A stretch of DNA of 64,000 nt from Microcoleus sp. FACHB-831 (GCF_014695585.1 NZ_JACJON010000073.1:124001-188000); one strand, 5' to 3'; shown: positions 43,522 through 54,449, counted from the stretch's first letter. A program made the numbers and translations. The notes: a model not told the origin generated them from the letters alone.

Positions 43522-44427
43522 ATGAGAGAAACTATAGATCAACTGACACAAAATCTGAGTCGTACTATTGTTGGTAAAGCCGAGGCAATCCGGCTAGTGC
43601 TAGTAGCTCTCCTTTCTGGCGGTCACGCCCTGCTCGAAGATGTACCGGGTGTCGGCAAAACCTTACTTGCTAAATCCTTAGCACGCTCTATTGACGGTGA
43701 GTTTAGACGCATACAATGCACGCCCGACCTGTTGCCAACAGATTTTACAGGTGTGAATTTTTGGCATCAGGGCAAACGCGAATTTGAATTTCTCCCAGGC
43801 CCCGTTTTTGCTAACGTCCTGCTAGCTGATGAAATTAACCGCGCCACCCCCCGCGCCCAGTCTGCTTTACTTGAAGTGATGGAAGAACGGCAAGTCACAG
43901 TTGATGGGGTTTCTCGCAACGTTCCCAATCCTTTTTTCGTCATCGCCACTCAGAACCCAATTGAGTATCAGGGCACGTTTCCTTTGCCAGAGGCACAAAT
44001 GGATCGTTTTACCATATCCTTGAGCCTGGGCTATCCTACCGAAGCGGAAGAACTCCAGATGCTCCAACGGCTTCAAGATGGGGCGACAGTGGACGATCTA
44101 AAGCCTTGTATTTCTACCTCACAGGTGCAGGAACTCCGCCAGTTTTGTGGCAAGGTCAAAGTTGAGACATCTCTGCAACAGTACATACTGAACTTGGTGC
44201 GGGCAACGCGGGAAGATGAAGAAATCTCGCTTGGGGTCAGCCCTCGCGGTGCCGTCGCTTTGCAAAAAGCTACCCAGGCGTTAGCTTTTCTGGAAGGGCG
44301 GGATTATGCGATTCCGGACGATGTGAAGTTCCTGGCACCATCTGTGCTTTCTCATCGTCTTATTCCATCGGGTGGGCGTCGCTCTAAAACTATTGTTGAG
44401 CGGCTGCTTCGCTCGATTCCCGTATAG
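43522..44427 (+). CDS. MoxR family AAA+ ATPase
   Basis: The 301-residue AAA+ protein has Walker A at 40-48 (DVPGVGKTL), Walker B near 104 (LLADEINRA), sensor-1 (FFVIATQNPIEYQGTFPLPEAQMDRF) and a sensor-2 helix with GVSPRGAVAL. MoxR ATPases act as chaperones that insert metals or mature partner complexes, usually next to a DUF58 and von Willebrand factor genes; none are seen here. Downstream (73 bp) is a dihaem cytochrome c. GGGAGG lies nine bases before the ATG, a strong ribosome-binding site. Confidence 0.93.
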   Translation: MRETIDQLTQNLSRTIVGKAEAIRLVLVALLSGGHALLEDVPGVGKTLLAKSLARSIDGEFRRIQCTPDLLPTDFTGVNFWHQGKREFEFLPGPVFANVLLADEINRATPRAQSALLEVMEERQVTVDGVSRNVPNPFFVIATQNPIEYQGTFPLPEAQMDRFTISLSLGYPTEAEELQMLQRLQDGATVDDLKPCISTSQVQELRQFCGKVKVETSLQQYILNLVRATREDEEISLGVSPRGAVALQKATQALAFLEGRDYAIPDDVKFLAPSVLSHRLIPSGGRRSKTIVERLLRSIPV

Positions 44428-44500
44428 TTTTAGGTTTTAGCTTGAAGAATCGGGATTTGTTTGTCAGAGTTGAGAATCGAAGGGAGTTAGCCAGTCAGCC

Positions 44501-45130
44501 TTGAATCTAAAATTGCTTTTATCAAATCTAAAGTTCACTAAACGAGGGCGCAAACTGCTAGTTTTGTCTTTGTTACTTTTAGTCTGGAGTATTGTCCTGG
44601 GATGGGGCATGGCCCTGGCCTTGACAACCGGGGAACTCTCGGCTAAAACGAACTTGGGATTAGGGACGGGGGCAACGAACCAACCAAGTGCCAATACCCA
44701 ATCGCTAATCGCTAATGCTCAATCCCCAACTTCTGGGACGGTCGATCCAGTTGCCAGTCGGTACCAACTGGGGGAACAACTTTATTTGGAAAACTGTAGC
44801 AGCTGCCACTTTGCTATACCCCCAGCTGTTTTTCCTACTGAAACTTGGCGGAATCTACTGCAAGATCAGGAGCATTATGGCAAGCAGTTACCGCTAATCA
44901 CGGGTCCGTCTTTACTAATCATGTGGGATTACCTGCGGACTTTCTCCCGTCCGCAAGCTGAAAAAGAACCAATCCCTTATCGCGTTAGCAGTTCTCGCAA
45001 TTTCAAAGCGCTGCATCCTAAAGTCAAACTGTCCCAACCTGCCAATATTGCCTCCTGCGTTACCTGTCACCCTGGTGCAGCAGCGTATAATTTCCGGCGC
45101 CTCGCCTCGGAATGGGAGAATGCTCCCTAA
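44501..45130 (+). CDS. Membrane-anchored dihaem cytochrome c
   Basis: The 209-residue protein has an N-terminal membrane anchor or signal (about 20-42) and two haem c sites, CSSCH at 99-103 and CVTCH at 186-190, so it is exported to the periplasm or lumen. IPPAVFPTETWRNLL and GPSLLIMWDYLRTFSRPQ fit the cyanobacterial dihaem cytochrome c family. Partner and redox role are unknown. A low-complexity Asn/Ser/Gln stretch at about 58-80 derives from repeat DNA. The start is a TTG with a weak leader; a later start is possible, but the anchor supports this one. It lies 73 bp after the MoxR gene. Confidence 0.85.
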   Translation: MNLKLLLSNLKFTKRGRKLLVLSLLLLVWSIVLGWGMALALTTGELSAKTNLGLGTGATNQPSANTQSLIANAQSPTSGTVDPVASRYQLGEQLYLENCSSCHFAIPPAVFPTETWRNLLQDQEHYGKQLPLITGPSLLIMWDYLRTFSRPQAEKEPIPYRVSSSRNFKALHPKVKLSQPANIASCVTCHPGAAAYNFRRLASEWENAP

Positions 45131-45606
45131 CTAATGCGTTTGGTAATTAGCAACTGGCAATTGGTTATTGAGAACAAAGATAGAACAAGGGCATCACGCC
45201 AACTACAAACTAATTGGCGTGATGCCCGTACCGCTCGGTCTGAGTGGAAATGATACGATAATTAACAAGTCAAAAGGCAACTATGCTAGAAGCTAGTTAG
45301 GGGAGAAGCATTGCGGGCTAATATTTCTGCCTAAAAACTGCAAATTTTTTTAACGTAATGCTTCACCCTTAAAACAATTTTTCTTCTGGTTACATTCCAG
45401 TTTTTACAATTTTCTAGTCTCAGCAGCCCTATAGACCCTACAAGAAGTAATAAAGTAAAAAGTAAAAAGTAAAAAGAAAGAGAAAAAGCTAAAAAATTCT
45501 TTTTTTTACATTTTGCTTTTTGCTCTCGTTCCTCAGACGCACAGGGGCATCGCCCCTATGTCTGGGAATGCATTTGACACCACCTAGTCCCTAGTCCATA
45601 ACTGTT
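45131..45606. other. Intergenic region with hairpin and heptad repeat
   Basis: It contains a 14-bp perfect hairpin (45189-45227), a purine-rich tandem (AAAAGTA)n near 45450-45482, and a run of T's near 45502. The GCCCCTATGTCTGGGAATGC motif near 45551 resembles a dispersed spacer palindrome. The secA promoter must lie in its last 200 bp. No ORF stands out. Confidence 0.5.
45189..45227. terminator. Perfect 14-bp hairpin downstream of the cytochrome gene
   Basis: GGGCATCACGCCAA pairs with TTGGCGTGATGCCC around an 11-base loop. It lies 59 bp after the cytochrome stop. The tail after the stem is not T-rich, so it may work as an RNA stabiliser or a factor-dependent stop. Confidence 0.55.
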
Positions 45607-48390
45607 ATGTTGAAAAATTTACTGGGCGACCCCAACGCGCGCAAGCTAAAAAAATTCCAGCCTTATGTTGCAGATATTAACGTCCTGGAGGATGAGATCC
45701 GGGCGCTGTCTGACGAGCAGCTCAAGGGCAAGACAGCAGAATTTAAACAGCGGCTGGACAAAGCCACCAACGATAGAGAAATAGCGGAGATTTTGGATGA
45801 TATCCTTCCAGAAGCCTTCGCCACAGTGCGGGAAGCGGGACGGCGAGTTTTGGGAATGCGCCACTTTGATGTCCAGTTGTTGGGTGGAATAATCCTGCAC
45901 AAAGGACAAATTGCCGAGATGAAAACGGGTGAAGGAAAAACCCTTGTGGCAACTCTACCGTCATATCTAAATGCTCTCAAAGGCAGGGGAGTGCATGTTG
46001 TTACGGTTAACGATTACCTAGCAAGACGCGATGCCGAATGGATGGGTCAAGTGCATCGCTTCTTAGGCTTGAGCGTCGGACTGCTACAGCAAGGAATGGG
46101 GCCAAACGAGCGCAAGAAAAATTATGACTGCGATATAACCTACTGTACGAATAGCGAGTTAGGGTTTGACTATCTGCGCGACAACATGGCCACTTCGATG
46201 GACGAAGTGGTGCAACGGCCTTTTAATTACTGCATCATTGACGAGGTAGACTCGGTATTGATTGATGAAGCGCGGACGCCTCTAATTATCTCTGGACAGT
46301 TGGAGCGCCCAACAGAGAAGTATATGCAGGCGGCAGAGATAGCGCTTTCTCTGAAAGCTGAGGAACATTACGAGGTGGATGAAAAGGCTCGAAATGTTCT
46401 GATGACAGATGAGGGGTTTGCTTATGCAGAAGAGTTGCTTGGGGTGCGAGATTTATATAACCCAGAAGATCCTTGGGCGCATTATATTTTTAATGCGATT
46501 AAGGCTAAAGAATTGTTTGTTAAAGATGTAACGTATATCGTCCGCAATGATGAAGTGGTAATTGTGGATGAGTTTACAGGTCGGGTGCTACCCGGTCGTC
46601 GCTGGAGTGATGGTCTGCATCAGGCGATTGAAGCAAAAGAACACGTCGAAATCCAAAACGAGACGCAGACGCTAGCAACTATTACTTACCAAAATTTCTT
46701 TTTGCTGTATCCGAAGTTGGGAGGAATGACCGGGACGGCAAAGACGGAAGAGGTGGAACTCGAAAAGATATATAAGGTTGAGGTGACGGTCGCGCCGACG
46801 AATAAGCGCAGGGCGCGGGTAGATTTGCCGGATGTGGTTTACAAGACCGAGGCTGCAAAGTGGCAGGCGGTGGCGGAAGAGTGTGCCGAGATGCACGGTG
46901 TTGGGAGACCAGTCTTGGTGGGGACTACGAGTGTGGAAAAGTCGGAATTGTTGTCGAGGCTGTTGAGCGATCGCAACATTCCCCACAATTTGCTTAATGC
47001 TCGTCCGGAAAATGTAGAGCGCGAGTCAGAAATTGTCGCTCAGGCTGGTCGCAAAGGTGCGGTGACGATCGCGACAAACATGGCTGGTCGCGGTACGGAT
47101 ATTATTTTGGGCGGAAATGGAGACTACATGGCGCGGCTGAAAGTGCGCGAGTTTTTTATGCCCAAGATCGTTCAGCCAGAGGAGCAAGAAAGCCTGGTCA
47201 GCGTGAAGGTTCCAGACCGGGCACCAGCGCAGGGATTTGTTCCAGGCAAGAAAGGGAAAAGCTGGAGGGTGACGCCGGGAATTTTTCCGACGGAGTTACC
47301 TCGCGAGTTGGAACAACAACTGAAGGCGGTGGTAGATTTATCCGTGCAGCGTTGGGGTTTGCAGAGCTTGCCAGAATTGGAGGCAGAGGAGATATTAGCG
47401 ATCGCTGCCGAAAATGCCCCGACGGATGACGAAACGATTCAAAACCTGCGGCAGGTACTCCGGGCAGTAAAGAGTAAATACGAAGAATTTACAGACAAAG
47501 AACATGAAGAAGTAGTAAGTCTTGGCGGGCTGCACGTCATCGGTACAGAGCGTCACGAGTCGCGACGTATTGACAACCAACTCCGGGGGCGTGCGGGACG
47601 GCAGGGAGACCCAGGTTCAACCAAGTTTTTCTTGAGTTTAGAAGATAACTTGTTGCGGATATTTGGGGGCGATCGCGTCAAGGGTTTGATGGAGATGTTC
47701 AAAGTCGAAGAAGATATGCCCATTGAATCCGGCATGCTCACCCGCTCCCTCGAAGGCGCACAGAAAAAGGTAGAAACCTACTACTACGACATCCGCAAAC
47801 AGGTGTTTGAATATGACGAGGTGATGAACAACCAGCGTCGCGCAATTTACGCCGAACGGCGGCGGGTCCTCGAAGGTCAGGACTTGAAGGAGCAGGTAAT
47901 TGCCTACGCGGAAAAGACGATGGATGACATCGTAGATGCCTACGTCAACCCAGACTTGCCACCCGAAGAGTGGGGATTGGACAAGGTGGTGGAGAAGGTG
48001 AAGGAATTTGTCGTGTTATTGGCAGATTTGGAGCCAGCCCACTTAGAGGATATGACAGTAGGGGAAATCAAAACCTTTTTGCACGAAGAGGTGCGTAAAG
48101 CCTACGACATCAAGGAAAATTTGGTCGATCAGATCAAGCCAGGTTTGATGCGACAAGCAGAGCGGTTCTTTATTTTGCAGCAAATTGACACGCTTTGGCG
48201 CGAACATTTGCAAGGGATGGATGGCCTGCGCGAGTCCGTCGGGCTGCGCGGCTACGGGCAAAAAGACCCGCTGATCGAGTATAAGCAGGAAGGTTATGAG
48301 ATGTTTCTGGATATGATGACAGACATCCGCCGCAATGTGGTGTACTCGCTGTTCCAGTTCCAGCCACAGATGCAACCGCAAACTGTCTAA
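45607..48390 (+). CDS. secA: Preprotein translocase subunit SecA
   Basis: The 927-residue ATPase pushes unfolded preproteins through SecYEG in both the plasma and thylakoid membranes. Recognisable blocks are [16 protein letters not shown] (Walker A near 101-116), [31 protein letters not shown] helicase motif, [60 protein letters not shown] and the C-terminal helical wing. Length fits the cyanobacterial family. A lysine-rich preprotein crosslinking domain lies near 230-360. It is a single transcription unit. Confidence 0.97.
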   Translation: MLKNLLGDPNARKLKKFQPYVADINVLEDEIRALSDEQLKGKTAEFKQRLDKATNDREIAEILDDILPEAFATVREAGRRVLGMRHFDVQLLGGIILHKGQIAEMKTGEGKTLVATLPSYLNALKGRGVHVVTVNDYLARRDAEWMGQVHRFLGLSVGLLQQGMGPNERKKNYDCDITYCTNSELGFDYLRDNMATSMDEVVQRPFNYCIIDEVDSVLIDEARTPLIISGQLERPTEKYMQAAEIALSLKAEEHYEVDEKARNVLMTDEGFAYAEELLGVRDLYNPEDPWAHYIFNAIKAKELFVKDVTYIVRNDEVVIVDEFTGRVLPGRRWSDGLHQAIEAKEHVEIQNETQTLATITYQNFFLLYPKLGGMTGTAKTEEVELEKIYKVEVTVAPTNKRRARVDLPDVVYKTEAAKWQAVAEECAEMHGVGRPVLVGTTSVEKSELLSRLLSDRNIPHNLLNARPENVERESEIVAQAGRKGAVTIATNMAGRGTDIILGGNGDYMARLKVREFFMPKIVQPEEQESLVSVKVPDRAPAQGFVPGKKGKSWRVTPGIFPTELPRELEQQLKAVVDLSVQRWGLQSLPELEAEEILAIAAENAPTDDETIQNLRQVLRAVKSKYEEFTDKEHEEVVSLGGLHVIGTERHESRRIDNQLRGRAGRQGDPGSTKFFLSLEDNLLRIFGGDRVKGLMEMFKVEEDMPIESGMLTRSLEGAQKKVETYYYDIRKQVFEYDEVMNNQRRAIYAERRRVLEGQDLKEQVIAYAEKTMDDIVDAYVNPDLPPEEWGLDKVVEKVKEFVVLLADLEPAHLEDMTVGEIKTFLHEEVRKAYDIKENLVDQIKPGLMRQAERFFILQQIDTLWREHLQGMDGLRESVGLRGYGQKDPLIEYKQEGYEMFLDMMTDIRRNVVYSLFQFQPQMQPQTV

Positions 48391-48594
48391 ACCGCTTCGG
48401 AATAATGGTGAGTGTTGTGTTAAATTGCCCAACACTCACTATTCAACAATCTTCGAGTTGTAGGTTGGCATTAGCGCGAATCGAGCTAACAACAAACAAC
48501 TTAAAACTCAAAAATCGATTTAATTTTGTTGACGCTGAGAAATTCCCGGTGTCGCAGAAGCATTAAGCCTTAAGTGGACTAAACTGTAACGCTT

Positions 48595-51564
48595 CTATTC
48601 GCTTTTCGTGGTAAGTAGCAACAAGCGAGTGATAAGGTGGCCATTTTCTAAATGGTAGAACTGAACTTCGCCTCCCCAAGACCGCAACACTCGTTGGCAG
48701 ATCTTCAGGTGCAGACTTGGCGGCTCGAGAAGGGGTGAAGAAGGTAGAGCCTCGCGGATGTCTCCCCGTTGGAGAGCAGTGAGGAGGTTAAGGTCAATAA
48801 GTCCGTTGTCAGTAATTAACAGTTCTAATCGTGACTTACCGACTTGCTGACTTGCAGCCTCGGGAGTTCGGTTCTCCAGACACCATATATCAATCCGACC
48901 TCCGGGCTTAGTATTTGTGCAAGAAAATAACAGCAGTTCAAAGAAGACACATTCGAGTTTAAGGCGATCGCCATAAACGCTAAAATTGCCTGGATTATGA
49001 ATTCTAGCTAGTTGTTGGCGTCCGGTCGTCAAACTCTCAACCAGACGCAGCGATCGCTTCAGCAAATTTGCCAAAGGCACGCTTTCGGCATTAGTCGCAA
49101 ATGGGACATCATTTAGCAGCGGGCTGAGGGTAGCAAGGGTATTTTCCAACTGGTGCAGCAATTGTGACGAGCGCATACGTCGCAATGGTTGATCGTTGGT
49201 GGCAGAATTAGCCTCTCCTGGCGAGGGGCGCGTGCTGTGGGAGATATTAGTTGTTCTCATCTGCTCGCCTCCCTTGGTGCTTTGATCGCCTGCCAACTTA
49301 CTCCCCTGCTGCCCTGGAACATCGCGATCCAGTTCCAGAAGACGACTTACACTAATAGCCACAGTCTGATGGAAAGCTTGCAAGCATCGATGTTTGAACC
49401 AGTTCAGCTCTTCGAGTGTCGAAACTTCGGCCACGCTCACCGAACTCAAATGCAGATAGTGGCGAAAGTGAGAGAACTGGCGCACCAAGGTTTCTAGAAC
49501 TGGGAAGAGGTGGCGGGGCCATTTACGCCCAGCGCGATCAGCTAGTAATATCGCTGCTTTCAAGGGGTACTTATTTTGAGTTAACTGTGGAATTACCACT
49601 CCTAACTCATCACTTACTTCAGCGGGTATATCGACAGCGAAAACTACAATTTCACCAATGCCTGATGCCCTCTGCACCCACTCTCGCGTACTATTTGGTA
49701 GAGCTGCAAGCGGGCGGCAGATGGGAGAGCGGGTTTTTATTGCTTCTTGAATCAGAGCATCCCTGTCCGGGTGGATGGTGAGAGTACCGGGAAGGCGTAG
49801 AGAAGAATCTGTAACCACTTGGTTGACAGTAGCCTTTGATTCACCTGAAGTCCAGGTGAGGATGGCAACTTGGGGACAAGAAAGCAAAGAGGCCAAATAT
49901 TCCATCCAGCCACGATCGAAACCTTGCGGCGATCGCGGCAGTGACAGGAGAGTATTTAAACCCTCCATAAGAGAAGAGTAGGCAATACTTTCGAGTTCTC
50001 CAGTCTCGCTGGCAGCCAAGCCGTGCAGGAGCATACCAATTTGTTTAGCAGCAACACTTACAAGCTTGCGATCGCTCACGCTCCAAGTTCGCGGCTGCGA
50101 TAAACCAATAACCAACAGACCTATAGGCTGGACGTTACCGCAACGACATACTAAGAGCGATCGCACCCCTAAAGGTATCAGCAAACTACCCCACAAACTC
50201 TTAAAACGCTCATCGTCTTCCCAATCTTCTATCGCCACCAACTTATAAGCTGATTCCTCTAGCAGTCGGCGATGGTCGGCGCCAAGCGGTTCTGGGGGAG
50301 AAGCTACAGGACGGCGGTTGAGCGGTTGCTGCTGGTAAACAATATTAAATGCACCCTCCCTGTCTTCTTGGAGCAACAAAAAGCGTTCGGCACCCAACCG
50401 CTCAAGGAGGGCGATCGCGCACTCCTTCAGCGCCCCCTGAGCATTGTCGTTGTCGCTAATGGCAGCAGCAATTTCTTGCATTATCAGGTTGTCCCGTTCC
50501 ATTTGCCCAATCGCCGTTTCCACATCCTCGCTTCCTGCCACCAATGCCACCATCCCGGCAGCAGCGCGGACGTAATTTTTCTCCGCCTCTTCCCAGATCC
50601 GGGCTTCATTCCCTTCCACAGCCAGAAACCCCACCAGTTCCTCTCGCACTGTTATAGGCGCTGCTAGCACAGACCTAGCCCGCAGCTTTGAGAGCAACCG
50701 CCCCGTACTCTCAGCCTTGAGGGGACTTCTGCCAGCGCCAATAGTAATTAGCCTACCTTCACAAAGAGCCTGGTAGAAGTCGTAGACTTCAAGCACTAGC
50801 AGTCCAGAGGCACTGTTTGAGTTTGCCAAACCCCTCACCATTTGCCGATTGCCTGCCCGATGCCAGAAATAGCGTCGCTCTGAGTTATACCAATAAATAC
50901 TGGTGCGCGTGGGGGCTACAAATTTCTGAGTGGTCGTACACACCGCCTCCAGCCTTTGCTGCATGGTGGGTAGGTGCAGCATCTGGTCGAGGATCTCGAA
51001 CATCGGCTGGTCTGGGCGCTTGGTCGAAGAGCGCTGCCAGTCTACTTCAATTTGATACAGTGCGGCTGCCAATCCCCCAAACAACACCGATAGTTGGGCT
51101 TTTTCCGCCGCACGGGGAGAAACGCCCCACAAGTGCGACCCAAGCAGGGCGACGCCAAAACAGCGGTCTTTGCAACGCAACGGGAACAGCAACGTGCCCT
51201 GAATGCCAAATTGTTGAGCTGCCCGACGCCATTCGCCAGCACGTACTTCTTCGCTTAAGTTCGGTATGCCAACTGGTCGCTGCTGGATCACTACTTGTTC
51301 GAGCAAGTCACCTGGATTTAGGAAAAACTTCTGCTTGAGAAAAGAGGTGTCGCCAGTGGGGGTGACACCTCCTTTGCCAAACAAACGGTGATCTAAGCGA
51401 TCGTAAAGACCAATCCAAAGCAGGCGATATTGAAATTCTGCTTGGAGATAAGTTAGGGTCGTTTCGATGAGAACGTCGGCATTCTCCTCTTCCCGTAGGG
51501 TTTGAAGTACGCGCCCCAGGGCAACAATTTGTTTTTCTTCAGAAGGTAGTTGGTGCTCACCCAT
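48595..51564 (-). CDS. Multi-GAF protein with degenerate histidine-kinase-like end
   Basis: The 989-residue soluble protein has at least two GAF domains (about 15-180 and 195-345) and a further GAF-like region near 360-520. A long helical linker leads to a C-terminal HATPase-like domain (about 850-985). The HATPase hallmarks are weak. The N-box reads FFELLLFSCTNT without the usual Asn, the D-box shows LITDNGLID, and the GxGLGL region reads PSLHLKICQRVL. The phosphoacceptor region QLLHQLENTL keeps a His, but the motif is not SHELRTP. Catalysis looks lost, so it may be a sensory scaffold. No response regulator is next to it. Confidence 0.8.
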   Translation of the reverse strand: MGEHQLPSEEKQIVALGRVLQTLREEENADVLIETTLTYLQAEFQYRLLWIGLYDRLDHRLFGKGGVTPTGDTSFLKQKFFLNPGDLLEQVVIQQRPVGIPNLSEEVRAGEWRRAAQQFGIQGTLLFPLRCKDRCFGVALLGSHLWGVSPRAAEKAQLSVLFGGLAAALYQIEVDWQRSSTKRPDQPMFEILDQMLHLPTMQQRLEAVCTTTQKFVAPTRTSIYWYNSERRYFWHRAGNRQMVRGLANSNSASGLLVLEVYDFYQALCEGRLITIGAGRSPLKAESTGRLLSKLRARSVLAAPITVREELVGFLAVEGNEARIWEEAEKNYVRAAAGMVALVAGSEDVETAIGQMERDNLIMQEIAAAISDNDNAQGALKECAIALLERLGAERFLLLQEDREGAFNIVYQQQPLNRRPVASPPEPLGADHRRLLEESAYKLVAIEDWEDDERFKSLWGSLLIPLGVRSLLVCRCGNVQPIGLLVIGLSQPRTWSVSDRKLVSVAAKQIGMLLHGLAASETGELESIAYSSLMEGLNTLLSLPRSPQGFDRGWMEYLASLLSCPQVAILTWTSGESKATVNQVVTDSSLRLPGTLTIHPDRDALIQEAIKTRSPICRPLAALPNSTREWVQRASGIGEIVVFAVDIPAEVSDELGVVIPQLTQNKYPLKAAILLADRAGRKWPRHLFPVLETLVRQFSHFRHYLHLSSVSVAEVSTLEELNWFKHRCLQAFHQTVAISVSRLLELDRDVPGQQGSKLAGDQSTKGGEQMRTTNISHSTRPSPGEANSATNDQPLRRMRSSQLLHQLENTLATLSPLLNDVPFATNAESVPLANLLKRSLRLVESLTTGRQQLARIHNPGNFSVYGDRLKLECVFFELLLFSCTNTKPGGRIDIWCLENRTPEAASQQVGKSRLELLITDNGLIDLNLLTALQRGDIREALPSSPLLEPPSLHLKICQRVLRSWGGEVQFYHLENGHLITRLLLLTTKSE

Positions 51565-52041
51565 TTTATGAAATCGGCGGTTGAAGAGAGAGAGTGCTTA
51601 GACCCGAAGATAGCTTTATTATGTAGTTTGGGGAAAAACTAGGCAGAGTATTGGTTTGATAAACTAATCGCTGTCTAATTAACAGTATTTTTTTGCCCCA
51701 GGTTAGCTGCACAAAAGGGTGGACACAGGTTAAACATAAGCACAAGGCTTGAAAGATAATCTGCCCAACTAAACTCACCTATAACAGGGCACGCTTGGTG
51801 CGGCAAGCGAAACCATTGGTTTTTTGGTAGGTAAAAGTCAAAATTTTTGCCCCCTCACTTTATTGTCACCTGCTGACGCACGGGTAATCCCTTTTTAATA
51901 TTGAATGTTTCTAGCTTTTTTGGCTTGGGGGTAGTGTTCTTTCGCTATCATCCCTAATCCCCAAAGAGGGTTCCTTGTTCAAGGGTTATTCATCCCTACA
52001 ATAAACAAGGAACAATCAAAAACCACCAAATAACAATAAGC
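51565..52041. other. Divergent promoter region between the GAF gene and pyrD
   Basis: This 477-bp spacer is AT-rich and separates divergently transcribed genes, so it must hold both promoters. One clear structure is the hairpin at 51970-52013. T-rich stretches occur near 51690. No ORF is believable. Confidence 0.45.
51970..52013. promoter_or_regulatory. 10-bp hairpin with internal stem upstream of pyrD
   Basis: GTTCCTTGTT (51970-51979) pairs perfectly with AACAAGGAAC (52004-52013); the loop itself holds AGGG/CCCT. It ends 28 bp before the pyrD start codon, so it would lie in the pyrD leader RNA. It could be a regulatory hairpin or simply a dispersed palindrome. Confidence 0.45.
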
Positions 52042-53181
52042 GTGGATATTTATCAACTTGGTATTCGTCCCTTACTGTTCTCTGGATTGAATGCCGATCC
52101 AGAATGGTTGCATCAACAGACTCTGCAAATTCTGGGCGCCCTTTCGCAGAAGCCTGCGAGTTACCCCCCTACTAGCTGGGTTCTAGCACAATTACAACAA
52201 TCTTGCTGTTTAACAGATTCATCTCTGGAACAAACTCTGTGGGGGCTAAAATTCCCCAATCCACTTGGGTTAGCCGCAGGGTTTGATAAGGATGGCGTTG
52301 CTGCTAGCATTTGGCAGCGCTTGGGCTTTGGCTTTGCAGAACTCGGTACGGTGACATTCCAGCCACAACCAGGCAATTCTCGTCCTCGCTTGTTTCGCTT
52401 GCCAAGCGACAAAGCAGCCCTCAACCGGATGGGATTTAACAATCAAGGGGCAGTTGCGATGGCAGCAAGGTTGTTGGCGAATGGTGGAGAGCTACCAGAG
52501 GCGACCGACTCCGGACTAATTGGCATTAATCTGGGTAAATCTAAGATAACCCCAATAGAAGAAGCTGCTGCTGACTATTTAGGAAGTTTTCGACTTCTGA
52601 AGGATTTGGGAAACTATTTTGTGGTTAACGTTAGTTCACCCAATACTCCGGGGTTGCGTAGTCTCCAGTCTAGCGATCAGTTGAGTTTGATTTTAGACGC
52701 ACTGCAACAGGAAAACACTTCACACAAGCCGCTTTTAGTTAAGATAGCGCCAGATTTAGAGTACAGCGCGATCGCGGACATCCTAGACCTAGCCAAAACA
52801 TACCAGCTAGCAGGGATTATCGCTACCAACACTACTATCAGCCGCGATGGACTAAAAACTCAGGTGATTCCCCAAACTGGCAAACCTATAACCGAAGAAG
52901 CTGGCGGAATTAGCGGTGCGCCACTGAGAGATCGTTCCACTGAAGTAATTCGCTTTATATGGCGAGAAACCAAAGGTCAACTGCCCATTATTGGCGTTGG
53001 GGGTATTTTTACAGCTGAAGATGCTTGGGAGAAAATTACAGCAGGGGCTAGTTTGATTCAAGTCTACACGGGCTGGGTTTACGAAGGCCCCTGGATGGTG
53101 CGCCGCATTTTACAAGGCCTAGTACAAAAGTTAGAGGAACGGGGATTAAACTCTATTTCTGAGGCTGTCGGGAATGGGTAA
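52042..53181 (+). CDS. pyrD: Quinone-dependent dihydroorotate dehydrogenase
   Basis: The 379-residue flavoenzyme oxidises dihydroorotate to orotate in pyrimidine synthesis. It belongs to class 2, which docks to membrane quinones: [79 protein letters not shown] and [14 protein letters not shown] are all present. An N-terminal amphipathic extension ([13 protein letters not shown]) should bind the membrane surface. The start is a GTG that follows a hairpin in the leader. It is a single-gene unit. Confidence 0.95.
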   Translation: MDIYQLGIRPLLFSGLNADPEWLHQQTLQILGALSQKPASYPPTSWVLAQLQQSCCLTDSSLEQTLWGLKFPNPLGLAAGFDKDGVAASIWQRLGFGFAELGTVTFQPQPGNSRPRLFRLPSDKAALNRMGFNNQGAVAMAARLLANGGELPEATDSGLIGINLGKSKITPIEEAAADYLGSFRLLKDLGNYFVVNVSSPNTPGLRSLQSSDQLSLILDALQQENTSHKPLLVKIAPDLEYSAIADILDLAKTYQLAGIIATNTTISRDGLKTQVIPQTGKPITEEAGGISGAPLRDRSTEVIRFIWRETKGQLPIIGVGGIFTAEDAWEKITAGASLIQVYTGWVYEGPWMVRRILQGLVQKLEERGLNSISEAVGNG

Positions 53182-53261
53182 TTGGGGATATATGCGATGG
53201 GTGATTTGCTAAATGCTTAGCAATGACCGATGCCCAATGCCCAATAACCAATTACTAATGC

Positions 53262-54449
53262 CTAAAAGTCCTTCTCAAAAACCTCATCTCTCAGAACAAT
53301 GTGGTGCTTGGAGTCTAAGATAATTATCCCTCGTTGCTGTAGACTACTCAGCAATCGCGTGATCGTCACCCTAGTAGTGCAGCAGGCATTAGCTAAGTCC
53401 TGATGAGTTAGGCGAATGTTCAGCCTCGTTCCTGCGGCGTGGGGTTCACCAATTTCCTGTTTCAGGAGCCGCAATAGATGTTGCAAACGGTCTCTAACTC
53501 GTCGATGCCCGGAAATAGCTAAAAGGGATTCTGTCTGTCGCAATCGCTGGTTAACTTGATTAAAAAGCATCTGCGTCAGAGCAGGGGAGGCTGTTATCTC
53601 TGCTTGGGAAACTGATGCTAGCTCGACATCAGAAAAGGCTATAGCTTGGAAGGTTTGTAGCTGTGTAAGACTGTGCCCGAAAGGCATCCCCGGCCCTGCC
53701 AGACCCACAAGCACTTCTTCACCATTGTCAGCAAGCGTACTCAGTTTCACCAGTCCCTGGCAGACTAGCCAAATACAATGGGGTTGCAGGGGTACTATCT
53801 CTCCCTTAGCATAAATATGGATTTGGCGATTCTGGCGCAAATCGTAGTTAATACTGTCTAGGGCCTGCTGCTTGCGCTTGCGATCGCTAATGTCGCGCAC
53901 CAGCCAGCGCAGCGTCAGCGCCTTGCCTTTGGCATTGCAGCCAGCAGCTATTGTTACGGCTGCATAAAAAGCCTCGCCGTTTCGCGGCTCTAACCGCAAT
54001 TCCCACTCCTGTGGCGATCGCTCTTGCTGCTGCCGTCGTGACATTTCGTAACGAAAGAGCTGGCGATCTTCTGGACTGACAAAGGTGATTGCTGGTTTGC
54101 CTACCAGAAACTTTTGCGACACGTTGAAAAGTCCCGCAGCGGCACGATTTCCCTCTAGTATTACCCCTTCGGGATCGGTCACGAGGTAGGCGTCGGGCGC
54201 GAACTCAAACAAATCCTTGTAGCGCTGACGTTCTGCTTCCAGCTCTTGACGGATAGCAATTAGTTCGTCATTCTGCGCCCGTAGCTCTTCTACAGCTACG
54301 TTCAGTTCTTCGGAGACAACGCCCAGCTCTTTGAAGGCTACTGGCAAAAGTTCTGGCGGTGGCTCTAACTCTGCGATCGCTCCTTTGTAGAGTTCGGCCA
54401 GACGATAGTTCATCCCCTCTATCTGTTGAAAAAATATGTCTGCGTTCAC
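53262..54449 (-). CDS. PAS-domain CRP/FNR-type transcription regulator
   Basis: The 395-residue regulator has an N-terminal coiled coil (about 36-75), a PAS domain (about 78-190), a cyclic-nucleotide-binding-like beta barrel (about 205-320) and a C-terminal winged helix with LTHQDLANACCTTRVTITRLLSSLQQRGII. The cNMP barrel keeps ASVSQAEITASP but lacks the clear Arg/Ser phosphate clamp, so the ligand is uncertain. A PAS sensor fused to a CRP-type body is unusual. The coiled coil resembles those in CRP-fused sensors. Targets are unknown, and the gene stands alone with its promoter in the large AT-rich spacer to the right. Confidence 0.82.
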   Translation of the reverse strand: MNADIFFQQIEGMNYRLAELYKGAIAELEPPPELLPVAFKELGVVSEELNVAVEELRAQNDELIAIRQELEAERQRYKDLFEFAPDAYLVTDPEGVILEGNRAAAGLFNVSQKFLVGKPAITFVSPEDRQLFRYEMSRRQQQERSPQEWELRLEPRNGEAFYAAVTIAAGCNAKGKALTLRWLVRDISDRKRKQQALDSINYDLRQNRQIHIYAKGEIVPLQPHCIWLVCQGLVKLSTLADNGEEVLVGLAGPGMPFGHSLTQLQTFQAIAFSDVELASVSQAEITASPALTQMLFNQVNQRLRQTESLLAISGHRRVRDRLQHLLRLLKQEIGEPHAAGTRLNIRLTHQDLANACCTTRVTITRLLSSLQQRGIIILDSKHHIVLRDEVFEKDF

